This document shows, one piece after another, positions 1-6,442 of a stretch of DNA of 6,976 bases. Every line of letters begins with the position of its first letter. The stretch's first letter is position 1. This DNA comes from Stenotrophomonas maltophilia (GTDB lineage: Bacteria > Pseudomonadota > Gammaproteobacteria > Xanthomonadales > Xanthomonadaceae). The notes beneath the pieces are model-generated. The model made no database searches and had not been told where the DNA came from. It saw only the letters and a program-made list of their open reading frames with translations. A program made the translations under genes and the position numbers. The stretch lies in contig DGLB01000053.1 in NCBI GenBank assembly GCA_002387845.1, forward strand, positions 1 through 6,976. The letters are read 5' to 3'.

Positions 1-848
1 TCGCCGACGCTGGGCACCTGGATGCTTTCCTCGGCGGTGGCCAGCTGGGCCAGCGCGCAGGCGTAGCGCACCTTGATCTGCTCGGCTTCCGGGGTCGGCG
101 TGCGCAGCATGTGCGCGATGTCATTGGTGACGTGGTCACCGGCGATCGGCAGCGAAGCGGTGTGGCAGATCGCGCCCTGCACGAACACCGCCAGGTCGGT
201 GGTGCCCGCGCCCATGTCGACCAGCACCACGCCCAGCTCGCGCTCGTCGGCGGTCAGCACGGCCACGCTGGAGGCCAGCGAGGACAGCACCAGGTCATCC
301 ACCTGCAGGCCGCAGCGCTGCACGCACTTGCTGATGTTGGCGGCGGCCGACTGCGCGCACACCACCAGGTGCGCATGCACCTCCAGGCGTACGCCGGTCA
401 TGCCGACCGGGTTGCGGATGCCTTCCTGCGAATCATCCAGCACGTATTCGCGCGGAATGGCGTGCAGGATCTTCTGGTCGGCGGGAATGGCCACGGCCTT
501 GGCCGCATCCAGCACGCGATCCAGGTCGCCCCAGGTCACTTCGCCGTCGCGGATCGGCACGATGCCCGGCGAGTTCTTGCACTGCACGTGGTTGCCGGAG
601 ATGGAGGCGTACACCGAGCGGATCTCGCAGCCGGCCATCAGCTCGGCCTCTTCGACCGCACGCTGGATCGACTGCACGGTCGATTCGATGTCCACCACCA
701 CGCCGCGCTTGAGTCCGCGCGATTCGTGCGAGCCGATGCCGATGACCTCGATCGGGTTGCCCGGCGAATATTCGCCGACCAGCGCCACCACCTTGGAGGT
801 GCCGATATCGAGCCCGACGATCAGCGATTTGTCACCCTTGCGATTCAT
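1..848 (-). CDS. ftsA: Cell division protein FtsA, N-terminal 282 residues (3' end outside window)
   Basis: FtsA is an actin-like ATPase that polymerises on the inner face of the cytoplasmic membrane, tethers FtsZ and recruits later divisome proteins. My translation of the minus strand from 848 to 1 has no stop and begins MNRKGDKSLIVGLDIGTSKV. Residues 12-20 carry the actin-family phosphate-1 motif (GLDIGTSKV). Residues 210-218 (VDMGAGTTD) are the phosphate-2 motif. The FtsA-specific 1C subdomain should fall between them, at roughly residues 85-165. The family is usually about 410-420 residues, so the adenosine motif and the C-terminal membrane-targeting helix lie beyond the left edge. The ATG at 848 overlaps the ftsQ stop as ATGA (845-848). 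AGGA at 855-858 sits 6 bases upstream of the start and supports it. ftsZ would be expected next downstream but is not in the window. Identification is firm. Confidence 0.96.
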   Translation of the reverse strand, partial: MNRKGDKSLIVGLDIGTSKVVALVGEYSPGNPIEVIGIGSHESRGLKRGVVVDIESTVQSIQRAVEEAELMAGCEIRSVYASISGNHVQCKNSPGIVPIRDGEVTWGDLDRVLDAAKAVAIPADQKILHAIPREYVLDDSQEGIRNPVGMTGVRLEVHAHLVVCAQSAAANISKCVQRCGLQVDDLVLSSLASSVAVLTADERELGVVLVDMGAGTTDLAVFVQGAICHTASLPIAGDHVTNDIAHMLRTPTPEAEQIKVRYACALAQLATAEESIQVPSVG

Positions 849-1588
849 GTCCTGTCCTGCGTGTTCTGTGCCGGCGTGGCCGGCGCGGCCGGAACCGGGG
901 TACCCCAGCTCAGCGTGAAACCATTGGTATAGCGAAGGTCGGCGCGCTCGATCGGCGCGCTCTGGTTGGCCAGCTGCGGCAGCACGCGCACGAAGCGCTG
1001 CAGGCGCGAGCGCGCGTCGTCGCGGCCCACCACCACTTCGGTGCCGTTGCTCAGCTGCAGCGACCAGCTGCCACGCGCATCCATGCTAACGCGGGTGACA
1101 TCCAGCCCGGTCGGCGCGAACAGCGCGCGCGACTCGTTGTACAGCGCCACCACTTCCTGGGTCTGGGTATCCGGACCGTCAAGGTTGGGCAGCTTCAGGT
1201 CCTGCAGCTGCTTGGGCGTGGCAAACAGCTTGCCCTGCTCGGACAGCAGCCGGTCCTTGCCCCACCGTGCGAACGGCTTGTGCTCGACCAGGGTGATCTC
1301 CAGCACGTCGGGCCACTGCTTGCGGACCTGCGCGCTTTCCACCCACGGCAGCTGCTCGATGGCGTCCTGTGCGTCCTGCAGCTTGACCGCGAAGAACCCT
1401 GCCTGCGCATAAGGCAGCACCACCTGCTGCAGCCGCTCGGCCGGCACGCGCTTGAACTCACCGTGCACGCGCAGCTTGGCCAGCGGCCACCGCTCGGCCG
1501 CGACCCAGCCGTTGAGCACCGCCACCACGGGCAGCGCCACCAGCGACAGGGCCAGCAACCAGACGAAGATGCGCAGCACCGCGTTCAT
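845..1588 (-). CDS. ftsQ: Cell division protein FtsQ
   Basis: FtsQ is a single-pass inner membrane protein that bridges early cytoplasmic divisome proteins to the periplasmic FtsL/FtsB/FtsW/FtsI complex. The product is 247 residues. It has a short cytoplasmic start, a hydrophobic helix at about residues 6-27, a POTRA region at about 35-105 with the family-typical stretch around residues 81-109 (PWVESAQVRKQWPD and EHKPFARW), then the beta domain. It ends in a Pro/Ala-rich tail (about 228-247). The frame stays open upstream to 1912, but that part reads Arg/Pro-rich and overlaps ddl, so it is a shadow. The ATG at 1588 gives a normal FtsQ start and overlaps the ddl stop as ATGA (1585-1588). The nearest ribosome binding site is GAGGA at 1601-1605 with a long 12-base spacer, so translation probably relies on coupling to ddl. 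It is somewhat shorter than the E. coli protein (276 residues). Confidence 0.95.
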   Translation of the reverse strand: MNAVLRIFVWLLALSLVALPVVAVLNGWVAAERWPLAKLRVHGEFKRVPAERLQQVVLPYAQAGFFAVKLQDAQDAIEQLPWVESAQVRKQWPDVLEITLVEHKPFARWGKDRLLSEQGKLFATPKQLQDLKLPNLDGPDTQTQEVVALYNESRALFAPTGLDVTRVSMDARGSWSLQLSNGTEVVVGRDDARSRLQRFVRVLPQLANQSAPIERADLRYTNGFTLSWGTPVPAAPATPAQNTQDRT

Positions 1589-2562
1589 GCGTGGCGGTGC
1601 TCCTCGGTGGTCTGCGGCAGGGTCTGTTCCAGCACGCGCCAGACCAGTTCCTCGAAACCGATGCCGACCTGGCCAGCGGCCTTGGGCACCAGCGAATGGC
1701 TGGTCATACCCGGGGCGGTGTTCACTTCCAGCAGGTACAGGCGGCCGCTGGCGCGGTCGCGCATCACGTCCACCCGCCCCCAGCCACGGCAACCGGCGGC
1801 CTGGAACGCGGCCAGCGCGAGCCGGCGGATCTCGGCTTCGTCGTCGCCCTCCAGGCCCGGGCACAGGTACTGGGTATCGTCGGCGATGTACTTGGCGTTG
1901 TAGTCGTACCACTGACCCTTGGGCACGATACGGATCGACGGCAGCGCGACGTCGCCGAGGATGCCCACGGTGAGTTCGTCGCCGACCACCATCTGCTCCA
2001 TCAGCAGCTGACCGTCGTAGCGCGAGGCCAGGGCCACCGCTTCGTCCAGACCGGCGTCATCCAGCACGCGGCTGATACCGACGCTGGAGCCTTCGTTGGC
2101 GGGCTTCACCACCACCGGCAGGCCGAGTTCGCGCGCCTGCGCATGCACGGTTGCGGCGGTGACTTTCCGGTACTGCGGGGTGGGCAGGCCCACCGACAGC
2201 CACACCTGCTTGGTGCGGATCTTGTCCATGCCCAGTGCCGAGCCGAGCACGTCCGAGCCGGTGTAGGGCACGCCGAAGGCTTCCATCAGCCCCTGCACGA
2301 TGCCGTCCTCACCGCCACCGTTGTGGCCGTGCAGGATGTTGAACACGCGGTCGAAACGCTTTTCCACCAGCGCCCGGGCCAGCGCCGGAATGCCGTCCAC
2401 GGCGGTGGCGTCGACGCCGCGCGCACGCAGCGCTTCGATCACGTTGCGGCCGGAGTCCAGCGACACCTCACGTTCGCTGGAGGTGCCGCCAAGCAGTACC
2501 GCCACGCGACCGAAGTCGGCCGGGTTGGTGGTGCGCAATGGTGCGAAGTTGAAGGTGCTCAT
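1585..2562 (-). CDS. ddl: D-alanine--D-alanine ligase
   Basis: This cytoplasmic ATP-grasp enzyme joins two D-Ala with ATP to give the dipeptide that MurF attaches to the muropeptide. The product is 325 residues, slightly longer than E. coli DdlB because of an N-terminal extension of about 15 residues. Visible motifs are GGTSSEREVSL (25-35), HGHNGGGEDG (78-87), GSALGMDK (107-114), the ATP-grasp segment VVKPANEGSSVGIS (151-164), the omega-loop YNAKY (221-225), the metal-binding LEVNTAPGMT (278-287) and SLVPKAA (290-296). The omega-loop Tyr is the residue type seen in D-Ala-D-Ala ligases, as opposed to the Phe or His of D-Lac ligases, so a depsipeptide product is unlikely. The start overlaps the murC stop as ATGA (2559-2562), with GAGGG at 2569-2573 placed 6 bases upstream. 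It is the ddlB-type copy of the dcw cluster; whether a second ddl exists elsewhere cannot be seen. Confidence 0.96.
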   Translation of the reverse strand: MSTFNFAPLRTTNPADFGRVAVLLGGTSSEREVSLDSGRNVIEALRARGVDATAVDGIPALARALVEKRFDRVFNILHGHNGGGEDGIVQGLMEAFGVPYTGSDVLGSALGMDKIRTKQVWLSVGLPTPQYRKVTAATVHAQARELGLPVVVKPANEGSSVGISRVLDDAGLDEAVALASRYDGQLLMEQMVVGDELTVGILGDVALPSIRIVPKGQWYDYNAKYIADDTQYLCPGLEGDDEAEIRRLALAAFQAAGCRGWGRVDVMRDRASGRLYLLEVNTAPGMTSHSLVPKAAGQVGIGFEELVWRVLEQTLPQTTEEHRHA

Positions 2563-3995
2563 GCCTGGCCCTCGCTCTTGAAGCCTTCCACCGCCAGATG
2601 CGTGGCCATCGCTCCGATGTCGCCGGCCCCCATCATCAGCAGCAGATCACCGTCCTGCAGCACGTCGGGCAGCACGCTGGCCAGCTCGGCGGGCTTGCCC
2701 ACCACCACCGGTTCGCTGCGGCCGCGCGCGCGGATCGCGCGGGCCAGCGCATGCGAGTCGGCCCCGGCAATCGGGTCTTCGCCGGCCGGGTAGACCTGGC
2801 ACAGCACCAGCGCGTCGACGCTGGACAGCACCGCGGCGAACTTGTCGAACTGGTCGCGGGTGCGGCTGTAGCGGTGCGGCTGGAACGCCACCACCAGGCG
2901 CTGGTCCGGCCAGCCGCCACGGGCGGCGGCGAACACTGCTTCCAGTTCGCTGGGATGGTGGCCGTAGTCGTCGATGATGCGGACCTTGGCGCCGGCGGCG
3001 GTGGTGACTTCGCCGAGGTCGTTGAAGCGGCGGCCGACACCGGCGAAGCCGGCCAGCGCGCGCGCGATCGCATCCGGGGCCACGCCCAGCTGCCAGCCCA
3101 CTGCAGCAGCGGCCAGCGCATTGAGCACGTTGTGCTTGCCCGGCAGCGCCAGTACCACTTCCTGGCTGGTGCCCTGCGGCAGGCGCAGGGTGAAGCGCAT
3201 GCGCGACCCTTCCTGCACCACGTTTTCAGCGCGTACGTCGGCCTGCGGGCTCATGCCGTAGCTCATCACGTGGCGCGGGGTCTGCGCGGCCAGCGCGGCC
3301 ACTTCCGGGTCGTCGATGCACAGCACCGCCAGCCCGTAGAAGGGCAGGCGCTGCAGGAATTCGGCGAACGCCGCCTGCACGCGGGCGAAGTCGTTGCCGT
3401 AGTTTTCCAGGTGATCGGCATCGATGTTGGTGATCACCGAGACCAGCGGATTCAGGCGCAGGAAGCTGCCATCGCTTTCATCGGCCTCGGCCACCAGCCA
3501 CTGGCCCCCGCCGAGCTTGGCGTTGGCACCGGCGGCCAGCAGTTGGCCGCCGATCACGAAGGTCGGGTCCAGCCCGCCTTCGCTCAGCACCGCCGCGGTC
3601 AGGCTGGTGGTGGTGGTCTTGCCGTGGGTACCGGCCACGGCGATGCCGCGGCGGAAGCGCATCAGCTCGGCCAGCATGGCGGCGCGCGGCATGATCGGAA
3701 TGCGCTGGCTGCGCGCCTCCATCAGTTCCGGGTTGTCTTCGCGGATCGCGCTGGAGACCACCACGCAGTCGGTTCCCAGCACGTTGGCGGCCGAATGGCC
3801 ACGCATCACGCGCGCGCCCAGCCCGGCCAGACGGCGGGTGGCGGCGTTGTCGGCGTTGTCCGACCCGGACACTTCATAGCCCAGGGTCAGCATGACCTCG
3901 GCGATGCCGCTCATGCCGGTGCCGCCGATGCCGACGAAGTGCACGCGCGGGAACGCGCGGACCAGGTCATTGGTGTCGTGCAGGCGACGGATCAT
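2559..3995 (-). CDS. murC: UDP-N-acetylmuramate--L-alanine ligase MurC
   Basis: MurC is the first Mur ligase: it adds L-Ala to UDP-MurNAc in the cytoplasm using ATP. The product is 478 residues, close to the usual length. The N-terminal UDP-binding loop is HFVGIGGTGMSG (19-30). The ATP P-loop is GTHGKTTT (122-129). Mur ligase motifs follow at EADESDGSFL (170-179), NIDADHLENYG (190-200), DDYGHHPSE (342-350) and FQPHRYSRT (371-379). The frame is open up to 4130, but the upstream part overlaps murG and looks like a shadow. The ATG at 3995 is chosen because the protein then begins MIRRLHDTNDLVRAFPRVHF, as expected for this family, and GAGG at 4002-4005 lies 6 bases upstream. A GTG at 4013 is a weaker in-frame alternative. 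The start overlaps the stop of a 13-codon minicistron (3992-3995). It lies directly after murG and overlaps ddl by four bases. Confidence 0.96.
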   Translation of the reverse strand: MIRRLHDTNDLVRAFPRVHFVGIGGTGMSGIAEVMLTLGYEVSGSDNADNAATRRLAGLGARVMRGHSAANVLGTDCVVVSSAIREDNPELMEARSQRIPIMPRAAMLAELMRFRRGIAVAGTHGKTTTTSLTAAVLSEGGLDPTFVIGGQLLAAGANAKLGGGQWLVAEADESDGSFLRLNPLVSVITNIDADHLENYGNDFARVQAAFAEFLQRLPFYGLAVLCIDDPEVAALAAQTPRHVMSYGMSPQADVRAENVVQEGSRMRFTLRLPQGTSQEVVLALPGKHNVLNALAAAAVGWQLGVAPDAIARALAGFAGVGRRFNDLGEVTTAAGAKVRIIDDYGHHPSELEAVFAAARGGWPDQRLVVAFQPHRYSRTRDQFDKFAAVLSSVDALVLCQVYPAGEDPIAGADSHALARAIRARGRSEPVVVGKPAELASVLPDVLQDGDLLLMMGAGDIGAMATHLAVEGFKSEGQA

Positions 3996-4033
3996 GCGCG
4001 GCCTCGCGGGCACATGCGGGTAACGGTGTTCAT
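3992..4033 (-). CDS. Possible 13-codon minicistron between murG and murC
   Basis: The 34-base gap between murG and murC is spanned by an ATG-to-TGA frame encoding MNTVTRMCPRGRA. Its ATG overlaps the murG stop as ATGA (4030-4033), and its TGA overlaps the murC ATG as ATGA (3992-3995). It has a strong ribosome binding site, GAGGA at 4040-4044, with a 6-base spacer. The peptide resembles nothing I know and probably has no function of its own. If translated, it would carry ribosomes from murG to the murC start. The frame is 38 bases from the murC start, so a single extra base would fuse it to murC as an N-terminal extension. Since this window contains other apparent indels, a missing base here cannot be excluded. 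Chance is also possible for so short a frame. Confidence 0.4.
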   Translation of the reverse strand: MNTVTRMCPRGRA

Positions 4034-5109
4034 TTGGCTTCCTCAAGAATGATATCGGCGATGCGCTCAGCGGCATCGACCTTGGCCAGCGCACGCGCGG
4101 CTTGCGCCATCTGCATGCGGCGGGCTTCATGGGTGGACAGATCGCGCAGCACGACCTGCAGGCGGTCGGCCAGGCTGTCGTCCTGCTTCAGCAGCACGGC
4201 AGCATCGCGCTCGACCAGGTATTCGGCGTTGCGGGTCTGGTGGTCATCGACGGCGGCGGCGAACGGCACCAGCACGCTGCCCACGCCCACCGCACACAGC
4301 TCGGCCAGGGTGGAGGCACCGGAGCGGCACACCACCAGGTCGGCCCAGCTGAAGGCTTCGGCCATGTCGGCGATGAAGGGCTGCACATCGGCGCTGACGC
4401 CGTTGTCAGCGTAGGCCTGCAGGGCTTCGGCGTGCAGCTTCTCGCCGCTCTGGTGGCGAACCTGTACCGCCACGTCGCTGCCGAGTGCGGCCAGCGCCTT
4501 GGGCACCGCGTTGTTCAATGCGCGTGCGCCCTGGCTGCCGCCCAGCACCAGCAGGCGCAGCGGGCCACTGCGACCGGCCAGACGTTCCTGCGGCGGGGCG
4601 ATGGCGGCGATTTCGGCGCGCACCGGGTTGCCGACGGGCTCTTCGCGCGTTGCAAAGCTGCCCGGGAAGCCGGTCAGCACGCGCCGCGCGAAGCGCGCCA
4701 GAATGCGGTTGGTCAGGCCCGGCGCGCGGTTCTGTTCGTGCACCAGCAGCGGCAGGCCATGCAGGCGCGCGGCCAGGCCGCCCGGGCCCGAGGCAAAGCC
4801 GCCGAAGGCGATCACGGCACGCGGCTGGCGGTCGCGGATCAGGAAGCCGGCGGTGCGGATCGCACGCAGCAGGCGGCCCGGCGCGGTCAGCAGGGCCAGC
4901 TTGCCCTTGCCGCGCAGGCCACTGATGGCAAGCGTGTCGATGTGGATGTCATGCTGAGGCACCAGGCGCGTTTCCATGCCCCCATCACTGCCCAGCCAGG
5001 TCACCGGAATGCCGCGCGCGCGCAGCACCCGCGCCACGGCCAGGCCGGGGAAGATGTGACCGCCGGTGCCACCGGCCATGATCAGGACCGGACGTTCGGA
5101 GGCGCTCAT
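4030..5109 (-). CDS. murG: UDP-GlcNAc:lipid I N-acetylglucosaminyltransferase MurG
   Basis: MurG is a GT-B glycosyltransferase at the inner face of the cytoplasmic membrane. It adds GlcNAc from UDP-GlcNAc to lipid I, making lipid II. The product is 359 residues, normal for the family. The N-terminal acceptor domain has the glycine loop MAGGTGGHIFPGLAVA (11-26), a second loop GGFASGPGG (103-111) and VHEQNRAPGLTNR (123-135). The C-terminal donor domain starts near LLVLGGSQGARALN (186-199) and contains HQSGEK (219-224), CRSGASTLAEL (261-271) and the donor-binding stretch AAVDDHQTRNAEYL (285-298). The ATG at 5109 overlaps the ftsW stop as ATGA (5106-5109). It has the near-consensus site GGGAGGA at 5114-5120, so it may be translated well on its own as well as by coupling. 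Its last codons hold the ribosome binding site of the downstream minicistron. Confidence 0.97.
   Translation of the reverse strand: MSASERPVLIMAGGTGGHIFPGLAVARVLRARGIPVTWLGSDGGMETRLVPQHDIHIDTLAISGLRGKGKLALLTAPGRLLRAIRTAGFLIRDRQPRAVIAFGGFASGPGGLAARLHGLPLLVHEQNRAPGLTNRILARFARRVLTGFPGSFATREEPVGNPVRAEIAAIAPPQERLAGRSGPLRLLVLGGSQGARALNNAVPKALAALGSDVAVQVRHQSGEKLHAEALQAYADNGVSADVQPFIADMAEAFSWADLVVCRSGASTLAELCAVGVGSVLVPFAAAVDDHQTRNAEYLVERDAAVLLKQDDSLADRLQVVLRDLSTHEARRMQMAQAARALAKVDAAERIADIILEEAK
4040..4044 (-). promoter_or_regulatory. Strong ribosome binding site at the murG 3' end
   Basis: GAGGA within the last codons of murG (the EEAK end) lies 6 bases upstream of the ATG at 4033 and is among the best Shine-Dalgarno matches in the window. 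It faces the 13-codon minicistron and not murC, whose ATG is 38 bases further on. murC has its own weaker GAGG at 4002-4005. The Shine-Dalgarno match is direct; its use is inferred. Confidence 0.6.
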
Positions 5110-6442
5110 CCCATCCTCCCGAAGGTCGGTTCAATGCGCTGCTGCATGCGGCTGGTGCCGCGTGCGCTGCTGTTCGGGGCGGGGTCGCGGTAGGCGTTGG
5201 GCGCAACGCTGCCCTGCGCGGCTGCGGCCACTTCGCTGGCGCTTGGGCCGGTCTGCGAGGGCACCGGTTCGTCGCCTTCAGCCGCGCCCATGCGCACGGC
5301 CTGGCGGCGCTCGGCACGTTCCAGCTCATACGAAACCCGCAGCAGCAGGCCCATCGCCACGCAGGTCATCAGCACGCTGGAGCCGCCCGACGAGATCAGC
5401 GGCAGCGTCAGACCCTTGGTCGGCAGGATGCCCAGGTTCACCCCAATCGAGACAAAGCTCTGCATGCTGATCCACAGCGCGATGCCGAAGGCGATATAAC
5501 CGGAGAAGTGGCGCTTCATTTCCACGCAGCGCATGCCGATCCAGAAGGCACGGCCGACCAGCACCGCATACAGCGCGATGATCACGCAGGTACCCAGGAA
5601 GCCGAACTCCTCGGCGGTCACCGAGAAGATGAAGTCGGTATGCGCTTCGGGCAGGTAGTACAGCTTCTGCACCGAGTTGCCCAGGCCGACGCCGGTCCAC
5701 TCGCCGCGGCCCACCGCCATCAGCGCGTTGGTCAGCTGGTAACCGTCGCCCTGCTGGTCAGCCCACGGGTCCATGAACGAGGTGATCCGGCGCAGGCGGT
5801 AGGGTTCGAAGATGGCCAGCGCGCTCATCGCGGCCAGGCCGATCACCGCCGGCATCGACATGCGCAGCATGTTGACCCCGCCCAGCACCAGCATGCCGGC
5901 GGTGATGCCCAGCAGCAGGGTGGACGACCCGAAGTCGGGCTGCAGCAGCAGCAGGACCACCAGCGCGCCGGCCACGCCCTGCGGCTTGAGCATCGCCGGC
6001 CAGGTGGCGTTGACTTCGTCGCGGAAGCGGACCAGGTAGCTGGACAGCCACACGATGTAGAGCACCTTGACCGCTTCCACGGTCTGGAACTTGGAAATGC
6101 CCAGGTTGATCCAGCGCCGCGCGCCGTTGACGCTGCTGCCCAGGCCCGGAATGAACACCACCACCAGCAGCGCGAAGCAGCCCAGCAGCAGCACCTGGTT
6201 GTACTGCTCGATGCTTTTCAGTTCGGTACGCATGGCCAGGATGGCCAGACCCACGCCCACCGCCAGGAAGATCAGATGGCGGTTGAGGTAATAGAACGGG
6301 CTGCTCATCAAGGCGATCGAGCTCGACGCGACCATCACCACGCCCAGCACCGGTCAGCGCGATGATCGCGCCCAGCAGCCACGTGATCGAAGCGGCCTCC
6401 GATGGCTTCAAGACGGGTTGCCTGGCGCGAGAGGTCATTCAT
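5106..6442 (-). CDS. ftsW: Septal peptidoglycan polymerase FtsW, frameshifted near its start in this sequence
   Basis: FtsW is a polytopic SEDS glycosyltransferase that polymerises lipid II at the septum together with FtsI. From 6350 to 5106 one frame encodes 414 residues with many hydrophobic helices. It includes GARRWINLG, LQPDFGSS, the YLPEAHTDFIF loop whose Asp (about residue 269) matches the essential SEDS aspartate, and LISSGGSSVL. A charged, Ala/Ser/Pro-rich cytoplasmic tail follows. The true start is the ATG at 6442 (MNDLSRQATRLEAIGGRFD), with AAGG at 6450-6453 placed 7 bases upstream. That frame is broken twice: an extra base near 6384 turns an expected DPWLLG into DHVAAG, and another at 6350-6351 separates ALT from VLGVVMV. 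Removing both restores 444 residues, a normal length. A start at 6438 (MTSRARQ) is only the shifted frame. The gene overlaps mraY by one base (TGATG) and murG by four. The identity is firm; the shifts are most likely sequence errors. Confidence 0.93.
6350..6351 (-). other. ftsW: Apparent +1 insertion in ftsW (CC on plus strand)
   Basis: The coding strand reads GCTGACCGGTGCTGGGCG. Deleting one G of the GG pair gives ALTVLGVV in the frame of the rest of FtsW. As it stands, the upstream frame reads LTGAGRGDG and leaves the membrane helix. Confidence 0.75.
6384..6384 (-). other. ftsW: Apparent +1 insertion in ftsW (T on plus strand)
   Basis: The coding strand reads TTCGATCACGTGGCTG, giving FDHVAAG. 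Deleting the A gives TTCGATCCGTGGCTG, or FDPWLLG, which continues into the first helix as expected. The exact extra base is an inference from the restored protein. Confidence 0.7.

Noticed and set aside
73..932. Two overlapping plus-strand open frames of 273-281 codons opposite ftsA
   Set aside because: The minus strand encodes a clear FtsA with both phosphate motifs; the plus-strand frames are Ser/Thr- or His-rich shadows.
1589..1912. N-terminal extension of the ftsQ frame into ddl
   Set aside because: The segment is Arg/Pro-rich and overlaps ddl in another frame, and FtsQ starts properly at 1588 with its membrane helix.
2722..2742. GC-rich inverted repeat (CCGCGCG / CGCGCGG) that might be a terminator hairpin
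   Set aside because: It lies inside murC coding sequence (around IRARGRSEP), has no T run and is expected by chance at this GC content.
1591..2793. 400-codon plus-strand open frame opposite ddl and the murC end
   Set aside because: It has the same shadow composition, runs opposite two well-supported genes and shows no domain.
2598..4052. 484-codon plus-strand open frame opposite murC
   Set aside because: It is rich in His, Gln, Gly and Ala with no recognisable domain, and lies antisense to a complete MurC with all motifs. Such frames arise in GC-rich DNA where the antisense frame rarely contains stops.
4102..5193. 363-codon plus-strand open frame opposite murG
   Set aside because: It is a shadow of murG with low-complexity His/Gln/Ala content and no family resemblance.
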